From positions 1-22,192 of IMG/VR virus record IMGVR_UViG_3300033141_003741: a stretch of 22,192 nt of DNA; one strand, 5' to 3'. Source of the stretch: a virus. This document shows positions 14,932-21,369 of the stretch, in pieces. Position numbers and translations under genes: made by a program. Position 1 is the stretch's first letter, and each line of letters starts with the position of its first letter. Below the pieces are notes generated by a model. It did not search any database. It was not told the DNA's origin and saw only the letters and a list, made by a program, of their open reading frames with translations.

Positions 14932-17508
14932 CTATAATACTAATTGCTCTATAACTTCAATCCATTTTTTTGGATCTAAATTCTTTTTTGCCCATTCTTT
15001 TGCATACATTCCCATTTTATGACGATAATCCTCTTTTCGTTGTAGTAATTTTATTGCATAAAGAAAACCATCATAATCAATACAATGAAATCCAGAATCT
15101 CCATGAACTATTCTATCTTTAGTACCATCTCTTGGCTCGCCTAAACATGGAATACCAGCAGCAAGTGCTTCCGCCATTACTCTTGGATACTGATCTCTCC
15201 AATGATTAGATGTTCTATAAAGAAATATATGACCTTGCTTTAAAAAGTCACCAACATCCATTTCATTCCATTTGTAAAAAATCATTCTTGGCTCTTTCTC
15301 AAATGCCTTAACTAATTCTTTATGAGCGACCATAAATGCAAATTTTGTTTTCTTTGTATCTTTTAGTAAACGAGAATAAAACTTAACATCATTTTCTTTT
15401 ATTATATTATGTTGCCATAAATGTTGTTTATCACCACCGCTTTCAGTTTCAGTTGTTACATATTTTCTATAATCCGGAAGACATGTTTTTATTATCATTA
15501 GATCCTGATCTTTCTCTTTTTTCTGTGGGGCAACATCAAGAAATTTTTCAAGATTAATAGCACCAAACATTACTACAAGTTGTGTATCATCAAAACCTAT
15601 TGCATCTCGTATCCATTCATCGCGTTTCTCTGTATTTTGAAAAATAACAGCTCTAAGTTTTTTAGATTTTGCTAGCCAATTGCATTTTGTTAATGATCCA
15701 TTTGCAAAGTTTATACCTATTATGACTGAAGAGCTTTTATTCACTATAGGTTCTGCCGTTTTAGCGAAATCCCATACACAATCATTAGCATAAAATAGAA
15801 GTGGTAAACCCTCTTTCATATTTTCAAGCATACCTTCTTTATATGAATGTGGCTCTGTTTCTATATCTTTATAATTTTCATGAACAGTTGACCACGGATA
15901 CAAGTTTACCTTCCAACCAGATTTTCTTAATAGAGTGGAAATCATTGCTAAGCTTTGTTCCCCACCACCCTTAGAGTTAAGATTACCAACAATATTGATT
16001 TCTTTATTTGTATGATTGATTATTGATGGTATCGTTATATTCTTTACTGGCTTGATATATTTTTTTAAGCTAGTTCCTTGATTTTCATATTTATATATAT
16101 CACCATCATAATATTTTTCTATTGCACGAATAACATCTTGTGATGTAATATTATCCATACATTCAGCAACATGTTTATCATCAACTTTAACTGGTTTCTT
16201 ACAAAGATTCTTATTATGTTTCGGATCTTTTTGAAGTGGTGTTACTCTGGCTTTCCAACATCCACCATTATCACAACAAGAATAAATACCATTTGAATGA
16301 AGAATCTGATGATTGGTATATCCACTCCACATATGAGGTTCTCTGCCACCAAATATAGCAACACATGGTTTACGAGCTTTTCTATACTTTGGTGGCATTG
16401 CAGCTGCAAGATGCATTAAAAAACTTGGGCCACTTACACACCCTTCAGCATGATAAAGAAGTGGCACAAGTGATCTTACACTTTTATTAAATTTATCTGT
16501 TAAATCAATAACATTACTAAGATTTTCTATTAAATGATCACTTCTACCTATAGTAACAAATTTTATTTTTCCTTCAAAATGATCTATAACTTCTTGAAAC
16601 TTTCTCCAATCCCATATTTTACAAGTACAATCTCTTTTACCACCTGGGCCAATTACCCAATACTTTTCAAAACCATAAATATCTTTTATTAAATTATATG
16701 ATTTCTCTTCTTTAGTAAGATGAATATCACCACGTTGTCTAGCAAATTCTTTACAAATTTGATGATATTTTTCACGAAAGGATATAAATGGTTCTATAGC
16801 ATTTTCTGCATTCTTTTTTGTATCACCAAGTGATGGATCACCAATTCTACCATTTGCAAATATAGCAGTAAGTTCTCCTATACTCATTGGCAATGGTTCA
16901 TGAAAATCAGCAATAGCAATCATATCAAAAAGAAACATTGATGTAAAATGCATATGAGAGTTATTGATATTACCAATCATTGGATACCCAACTTTATAAT
17001 ACTCAACACCCTCATCGTCTTTTTTAATACTTCTATCAATATAAGGATTGTTTTCCCAAAGCATTTTTTGATTACTATCTACATTTATAACTATATCTGG
17101 AAAAAGTAATTTAAAATCACGAATGCCTGATGTAAACATCAGCCCATCGCCTAATGCTCTATGATGCCCAAATATTATTTTTCGTGGATTGTCTATTGTT
17201 CGTTTTATTACTTTAGGTGTGATTGTTTTGGTAGGTTCTGTTTGTGTCTGTGTTATTGTTTTGGTAGGTTCTGTTTGTGTCTGTGTTATTATTTCTCCAT
17301 ATCTATCATATATGGATTGAAGCATTATTTTTTTATTTTCATTGTTATCTGGTAATATGTGGTGGATATGGTTGTCTTGAAATAAAACACTCATTAATAA
17401 TGCTTTTGGATCTTTTTTAAGAATATTATTATTACTAGATAACGTCTTTATTTCTTGCTCTAACATTTTATTTAACTTATACATTTCTTTAGTAACATTT
17501 TTTATCAT
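14932..17508 (-). CDS. Two-domain glycosyltransferase (GT9 heptosyltransferase-like plus GT4)
   Basis: An 858-residue fusion. Residues 1-70 are helical, and 73-96 carry an 11-residue tandem repeat (ITQTQTEPTKT twice). From about 109, IIFGHHRALGDGLMFTSGIR, LLFPDIVINVD and NNPYIDRS mark a GT9 domain. It continues through VIGPGGKRDCTC and CVSGPSFLMHLAAAM, ending near 470. A second domain from about 495 begins INIVGNLNSKGGGEQSLAMI and ends with RVMAEALAAGIPCLGEPRDG, in which the Glu before ALAAG (residue 780) is the GT4 donor-binding Glu. One chain could thus add two successive sugars. A Cys-rich patch (YSCCDNGGCWKAR) sits late in the GT9 part. SD AGG lies upstream. It is the largest cassette enzyme and the first in transcription order. 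Confidence 0.8.
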   Translation of the reverse strand: MIKNVTKEMYKLNKMLEQEIKTLSSNNNILKKDPKALLMSVLFQDNHIHHILPDNNENKKIMLQSIYDRYGEIITQTQTEPTKTITQTQTEPTKTITPKVIKRTIDNPRKIIFGHHRALGDGLMFTSGIRDFKLLFPDIVINVDSNQKMLWENNPYIDRSIKKDDEGVEYYKVGYPMIGNINNSHMHFTSMFLFDMIAIADFHEPLPMSIGELTAIFANGRIGDPSLGDTKKNAENAIEPFISFREKYHQICKEFARQRGDIHLTKEEKSYNLIKDIYGFEKYWVIGPGGKRDCTCKIWDWRKFQEVIDHFEGKIKFVTIGRSDHLIENLSNVIDLTDKFNKSVRSLVPLLYHAEGCVSGPSFLMHLAAAMPPKYRKARKPCVAIFGGREPHMWSGYTNHQILHSNGIYSCCDNGGCWKARVTPLQKDPKHNKNLCKKPVKVDDKHVAECMDNITSQDVIRAIEKYYDGDIYKYENQGTSLKKYIKPVKNITIPSIINHTNKEINIVGNLNSKGGGEQSLAMISTLLRKSGWKVNLYPWSTVHENYKDIETEPHSYKEGMLENMKEGLPLLFYANDCVWDFAKTAEPIVNKSSSVIIGINFANGSLTKCNWLAKSKKLRAVIFQNTEKRDEWIRDAIGFDDTQLVVMFGAINLEKFLDVAPQKKEKDQDLMIIKTCLPDYRKYVTTETESGGDKQHLWQHNIIKENDVKFYSRLLKDTKKTKFAFMVAHKELVKAFEKEPRMIFYKWNEMDVGDFLKQGHIFLYRTSNHWRDQYPRVMAEALAAGIPCLGEPRDGTKDRIVHGDSGFHCIDYDGFLYAIKLLQRKEDYRHKMGMYAKEWAKKNLDPKKWIEVIEQLVL
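17222..17290 (-). repeat. Tandem 33-base repeat in the GT9-GT4 gene
   Basis: Two identical 33-base copies lie head to tail at 17222-17254 and 17255-17287, with the first three bases of a third copy after them. On the coding strand each gives the 11 residues ITQTQTEPTKT, forming a Thr/Gln/Pro linker between the N-terminal helices and the GT9 domain. Perfect identity suggests recent duplication or slippage. The Thr-rich linker could itself be an O-glycosylation target, but this is speculation. Confidence 0.9.
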
Positions 17509-17543
17509 TATTATACCTTTTATTATAACATTTTAATTTTATA

Positions 17544-18374
17544 CTATCCTATTGAAATATCGAGGCCTTCCCACACCTCCTCTAGTCTAAGTGTTTCCTC
17601 AAGCTTTTCTTTTTCTTCTTTTCCTTCACTTATCAGATCACCACCATCCATACTTATACCGGTATTTCCAACAGATGTAAAATTAGCAAATTTACTTCTT
17701 ATTCTTCCTAACATAATTTTACATTCTGCAAGAGCATAATCGAAAATCCAATCACTAGTATAAAAATTCTGATCACTACTTGACCAATTTTCATTATGTG
17801 TGCTTCCTTCCATCATATATACTTTTAATAATGCATATCCAGGTGAGTCAATAGTAAATTCATTACCATCTTGTGTTATTGTTAATGCATTTCCTGTCGG
17901 TGGAGCTGGTTGTATTTCTAATTCATTTGAAAATCTATGATATTTCCAATTATATTTTGTTGGTATATATCTATTAACTGTTTCTAGAAAATCTCTAGCT
18001 ATATGATATGATATTATAGTATACCCACCACCACTCATGTTTGTACGATATAATGCCTCATACATACCATTGTTATATAAGTAATTATCTAGAGTAAACA
18101 ATGTATTTATTCCGCCGCCAGCAGATCCACCAGAATCAGTATAATCAACTACCTCTGTAACACCAGTTGGTAATTGGTAAACTGTTTGAGTAGCAGATAA
18201 TGCCATAGTAAAGAATGTTTCAATTCTTGATTGACCAACCGCCCATTTTATAAATTTATCTCTTGCATAATCTATAGCATCAAATATTTGAGTATCATCT
18301 AACTCTACTTTTATTAAAGGGTGTCCTAACCTGCGACGAATTTTTGTTGATAAATCAACTTTTGTTATAGCCAT
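17544..18374 (-). CDS. Putative neck/connector virion protein
   Basis: A 276-residue protein directly after the terminase gene and behind a late-promoter motif. The N-terminus (ITKVDLSTKIRRRLGHP, then ELDDTQIFDAIDYARDKFIK, residues about 3-43) is a pair of helices seen in phage head-completion and adaptor proteins. A beta-rich, Gly-rich middle follows (DSGGSAGGGI, MSGGGYTI). The C-terminal helix region DYALAECKIMLGRIRSKF leads into SMDGGDLISEGKEEKEKLEE. I recall similar proteins annotated as virion structural or neck proteins in T4-like phages, but I cannot place it as a particular T4 gene product. SD AGAGAGA precedes ATG. Gene position supports a structural role. Confidence 0.55.
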   Translation of the reverse strand: MAITKVDLSTKIRRRLGHPLIKVELDDTQIFDAIDYARDKFIKWAVGQSRIETFFTMALSATQTVYQLPTGVTEVVDYTDSGGSAGGGINTLFTLDNYLYNNGMYEALYRTNMSGGGYTIISYHIARDFLETVNRYIPTKYNWKYHRFSNELEIQPAPPTGNALTITQDGNEFTIDSPGYALLKVYMMEGSTHNENWSSSDQNFYTSDWIFDYALAECKIMLGRIRSKFANFTSVGNTGISMDGGDLISEGKEEKEKLEETLRLEEVWEGLDISIG

Positions 18375-18394
18375 TTTTTATCTCTCTTATTATT

Positions 18395-18402
18395 TATTTA
18401 TA
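18395..18402 (-). promoter_or_regulatory. T4-type late promoter element TATAAATA
   Basis: An exact minus-strand TATAAATA in the 34-base gap between the terminase gene and the putative neck gene, 20 bases before the ATG at 18374. The expected start point falls just upstream of the AGAGAGA SD. It would drive the neck gene and, since no terminator is seen until 6464, potentially the whole glycan cassette as late genes. Confidence 0.6.
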
Positions 18403-18408
18403 TAATTT

Positions 18409-19956
18409 TTAGTTATAAATTTCAGAATTATTTAACCAACTCCAATCTTCTTCTGGTTTTTCTACATCTGATAATATACCCCACATATCTACATCATCAT
18501 CTTTACTTATAAATCCCATAGATTCATCTAGAATATTCATTTCAAATATATACGATGCCCAATATAAAGCAGATACAAGATCATCTGGTTTATCTTTGCC
18601 AAAAAATTTATTACCATCTTCTATAAAAGTACTTAATTGTTCTATAGTATTCTTATCATTGATTATTACACTACCATCTTCTATAAGCTTTTTCATAAGC
18701 AAAACAGCTTTTGGTTTTGTACTTCTGGTAGCTCGTATTCCAAGATTTGCAACCTTAGATCCTGTATTTACAAGATTTTCATTTTCCAAGTCCCACCACA
18801 GTCTTTGAACAACTGGTGCACCTTCACCATTATTCTCAACCATTATATATGAATTATTATAATATAATGAAATACGATCAACTATATCTGAAAACTCATA
18901 TACATCAGTCAAATTATCTTCAAATACAGCAACTTGTTCCAATGCAACAGGATTTATGCTCTTCATTTTAAATACTTGTATTGTTGACCAATTCTCTCCT
19001 GTTCCTTTGCTAGTATCAACACCCATTACATATTTATCACCACTTTCTGGTTTTTCCCATATTCTAAATCTATCATTAAGATCAGTAAAATTAGGATCAC
19101 TCCATACAGTTAGAAGTGTTTCTATTGTTTCTGTATTTAATACAGTATGTGTTGATCCAATAAACTGTACATTGAATTCTTGATTGAATTTAGTCATACC
19201 AAGATTCTCTATTTGTTCCTTTGCCCATGCTTCATCTCTACCAGGAACCTGTTCCCATCCTATTCTAGTATGAACAAAACTATTCATATTGGCTTCGGAT
19301 TGTGAATATATTCTATGAAACAAATTAAACATACCACATGGCGTACTGATCATGATAATTTTTGCTTCAGTAGATGCAGAAATAGTAGGATAATTAGCAG
19401 CCCAAAACTCTTCAGCAATATTATTTGGTACAAAAGCAAACTCATCTGTACAAAGTAAGTTTATTGATTCACCACGAAACGCATCGGGTGATGTAGCTGA
19501 AATTAAAATTCTAGTATGATTATCAAATGTTATAAATGTCTTACTGTATTCATGAACACCAGGTTTTAAGAAAACAGGTAAGCATTCGTACATACGTTTC
19601 AATCGTCCAAGGATCATTTTAGCTGATGCTTCTTTATTTGAAACAATACCAATGGTTTTATCATTATGAAATAAAGAATACCAAAGTACATATGCCGCAA
19701 CAGAAGTAGTTTTACCACTCTGTCTTGATGCCAGTACTACATTATAACGATTTTTAGCAAATTTATCGAGCAAATCTTTTTGATAGTCATAAGGATCAAA
19801 AAACATTTCACCTTTATCTGGATTGACTATTTTAACATATTTTAAAAAATAATCTATATCATGTGAGCATTTGTGTAACTCTGAAATATCTTCTGGTGTA
19901 TATTCTATTTCTGTGTTTGGGCGTTTTACATATTGCTCATCATACCGTATTGCCAA
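18409..19956 (-). CDS. terL: Terminase large subunit (T4 gp17-like)
   Basis: A 515-residue DNA-packaging motor. The ATPase domain shows Walker A SRQSGKTT (residues 77-84), Walker B and catalytic Glu in NLLCTDEF (166-173) and coupling motif MISTPCG (202-208). The nuclease domain shows GVDTSKG (Asp314), IMVENNGEG (Glu374) and KPDDLVSALYW (Asp458/459), the three acidic sites of RNase H-like terminase nucleases. Length is somewhat below T4 gp17 (about 610). All motors and nuclease residues look intact. Start: no ATG fits. TTG at 19956 is chosen because an in-frame stop lies three codons upstream; the SD AAGGAG sits 11 bases before it, so ATT at 19962 is a less likely option. No small terminase is in the window. 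Confidence 0.95.
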   Translation of the reverse strand: MAIRYDEQYVKRPNTEIEYTPEDISELHKCSHDIDYFLKYVKIVNPDKGEMFFDPYDYQKDLLDKFAKNRYNVVLASRQSGKTTSVAAYVLWYSLFHNDKTIGIVSNKEASAKMILGRLKRMYECLPVFLKPGVHEYSKTFITFDNHTRILISATSPDAFRGESINLLCTDEFAFVPNNIAEEFWAANYPTISASTEAKIIMISTPCGMFNLFHRIYSQSEANMNSFVHTRIGWEQVPGRDEAWAKEQIENLGMTKFNQEFNVQFIGSTHTVLNTETIETLLTVWSDPNFTDLNDRFRIWEKPESGDKYVMGVDTSKGTGENWSTIQVFKMKSINPVALEQVAVFEDNLTDVYEFSDIVDRISLYYNNSYIMVENNGEGAPVVQRLWWDLENENLVNTGSKVANLGIRATRSTKPKAVLLMKKLIEDGSVIINDKNTIEQLSTFIEDGNKFFGKDKPDDLVSALYWASYIFEMNILDESMGFISKDDDVDMWGILSDVEKPEEDWSWLNNSEIYN

Positions 19957-19984
19957 TTTAATTCACACTCCTTGGTTTTACTTA

Positions 19985-20611
19985 TTATTTCAAACCGTAT
20001 ATATTTTCTTTCAATACATCTTCATATTTTCTATTAACTAGAAAATATGATTTACATTTAAATGTTATTTCTACTTTACCATAATATGCTTTCTTTAGAT
20101 TTTTATCTGTATATTGTAAAAAAATATCATTAAATTTTTTCTTCATTTTATCTATTTTAATATATTTACCACCCATACTTATATTATATATTTGATCAAA
20201 AAACATATATATGTCTATTACATGGGGATGGTAAACATACTTATAATTACCTATAGGAAAAAACATATATACATTACCATATACATGTTCTAGTTGCCAA
20301 TAATCACTGGATGTAAAAACACCCTCACTTCTAGGTTTCCAACCAAAATGTTTTTTGAACGACATATTCATATATGTATGTAATTCTTCTGGCATATTAC
20401 GAGGTCTTCTATTTGTTCGTGGTTTGATTTTTTTAATATCTTTTATTACACTTTCTGTAGCTCTATATATCCAACTTTCTGGTTTGACTTTTTTCATTTC
20501 TTTTATAAAAGGCATGCAGTCTTTCTTTAGTTTTTCGGCAATTAATTCAACTTCACCATCATCATATAAAAAACTCAAATCGACTTCATTTATATATTGT
20601 TTGAACTTCAT
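19985..20611 (-). CDS. Putative ADP-ribosyltransferase-fold protein with capsid-targeting N-terminus
   Basis: A 208-residue protein from ATG at 20611 (SD GGAG; ATGA overlap with the previous stop). ATG at 20629 would lengthen the overlap and is rejected. The N-terminus MKFKQYINE resembles the capsid-targeting sequence of T4 internal proteins (MKTYQEFIAE), with INE as a possible prohead-protease site. The body has WIYRATES (about 47-54), RPRNMPEELH, HFGWKPRSEGVFTSSDYW (about 88-105) and YGNVYMFFPIGNYKYVYHP. This order of Arg, Ser-rich strand and aromatic strands recalls a family of phage proteins thought to have an ADP-ribosyltransferase-like fold, but I cannot confirm catalytic residues. If right, it could be packaged and injected, as T4 Alt is. 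Both parts are inference. Confidence 0.45.
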   Translation of the reverse strand: MKFKQYINEVDLSFLYDDGEVELIAEKLKKDCMPFIKEMKKVKPESWIYRATESVIKDIKKIKPRTNRRPRNMPEELHTYMNMSFKKHFGWKPRSEGVFTSSDYWQLEHVYGNVYMFFPIGNYKYVYHPHVIDIYMFFDQIYNISMGGKYIKIDKMKKKFNDIFLQYTDKNLKKAYYGKVEITFKCKSYFLVNRKYEDVLKENIYGLK

Positions 20612-21183
20612 TGTATCTCCATATACCATACATATCCTGGCAATGTTTTAATATTCTCTTTACCTAATAATTCATTAACTGCTGATTCTGTCTCTGGATG
20701 TCTGCCTTGGCCATAATCATGTCCAGATATAATTCCACCTGGTTTTATCAGACCAATCCATAACTCTATATCTTTCTTTACAGAATACTTATCATGAGCA
20801 GCATCAATAAATACCATATCAAATGGTCGCCAGTCAGGAAACGATTTTCTTTTCCCAAACAAATCTGATGCCTCTCTAGATGACATTTTAAGCACTCTAA
20901 AGCTTTTAAAAAACATCATAAAATGACAGGCCCATCCATATAAATCATCCCATTCTTTTTGATATAATCCTCTTTCTTTGCTCCAATCTTGTTCAAGAAA
21001 AAAATCAATGCCCCAGTATTCATCAAGGATATTATCATATTTTCTTAAAAGATCTTTAACAGCTCTACATTTATAGAGTCCTATTTCTGCCATTTTCTTT
21101 ACAGAATATTTTTCTATAAGCACCGCCATGGAGCCGTGAGTTGTTGATCTAAATTTTTTTCTAATTGATTCGTATTTATCCAT
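20608..21183 (-). CDS. Class I methyltransferase, Methyltransf_24-like (paralogue of 9927-10442)
   Basis: A 191-residue protein with MAEIGLYKCRAVKDLL (residues 31-46) at the SAM site, FDMVFIDAAHDKYS (121-134) and PGGIISGHDYGQG (148-160). It is a close paralogue of the cassette enzyme at 9927-10442 and is longer by an insert around residues 62-85. It lies outside the main cassette, in front of the head genes, and is first after a terminator and a late-promoter motif. No clear SD precedes the ATG at 21183, so translation from a short leader is likely. The downstream gene starts in its stop codon (ATGA). Substrate unknown. Confidence 0.7.
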   Translation of the reverse strand: MDKYESIRKKFRSTTHGSMAVLIEKYSVKKMAEIGLYKCRAVKDLLRKYDNILDEYWGIDFFLEQDWSKERGLYQKEWDDLYGWACHFMMFFKSFRVLKMSSREASDLFGKRKSFPDWRPFDMVFIDAAHDKYSVKKDIELWIGLIKPGGIISGHDYGQGRHPETESAVNELLGKENIKTLPGYVWYMEIQ

Positions 21184-21202
21184 AATTAATTATACTTATA
21201 TA

Positions 21203-21210
21203 TATTTATA
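21203..21210 (-). promoter_or_regulatory. T4-type late promoter element TATAAATA
   Basis: An exact minus-strand TATAAATA 20 bases before the methyltransferase ATG at 21183 and 14 bases after a strong terminator. It would open the unit methyltransferase - ADP-ribosyltransferase-like - terminase. The flank is pure A/T, so chance alone could make such an octamer, but the terminator-promoter-gene order is convincing. Confidence 0.6.
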
Positions 21211-21223
21211 TAATATTGAGCAT

Positions 21224-21257
21224 AAAAAAGGATAGATTTTTATATCTATCCCTTTTT
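21224..21257 (-). terminator. Rho-independent terminator after the SpoVR unit
   Basis: A perfect eight-pair stem GGATAGAT/ATCTATCC (21230-21237 with 21244-21251) with a six-base A/T loop. It is followed on the minus strand by TTTTTT and preceded by a matching run of A. It starts right after the stop of the 36-residue gene. Because both flanks are A/T tracts it could work in both directions. Confidence 0.85.
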
Positions 21258-21258
21258 A

Positions 21259-21369
21259 TTATTTATCTAATATATCTTTCATTAATTTATCAAACCATTT
21301 TGTTGTTCCCATAATACAACCAAGAATAAAAACAACAACACATAATACTATTGATATAATAATTATCAT
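21259..21369 (-). CDS. Small single-pass membrane protein, 36 residues
   Basis: ATG at 21369 overlaps the stop of the SpoVR gene as ATGA, and the frame runs 36 codons to TAA at 21259, just before the terminator. Residues 2-20 (IIIISIVLCVVVFILGCIM) form one hydrophobic segment. The rest (GTTKWFDKLMKDILDK) is a short amphipathic, net basic tail, so the protein probably sits in the inner membrane with the tail in the cytoplasm. No known family was recognised. The exact overlap, the membrane segment and the terminator placement argue for a real gene and for translation coupled to SpoVR. Confidence 0.65.
   Translation of the reverse strand: MIIIISIVLCVVVFILGCIMGTTKWFDKLMKDILDK

Noticed and set aside
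16088-16095. TATAAATA inside the GT9-GT4 gene
   Set aside because: Deep inside a coding region with no start codon at a useful distance.
13434-17355. Plus-strand hydrophobic or Cys-rich frames at 13434-13637, 13828-14034, 14498-14794 and 17161-17355
   Set aside because: Antisense shadows of well-supported minus-strand genes; AT-rich complement gives Phe/Ile/Tyr-rich frames without SD.
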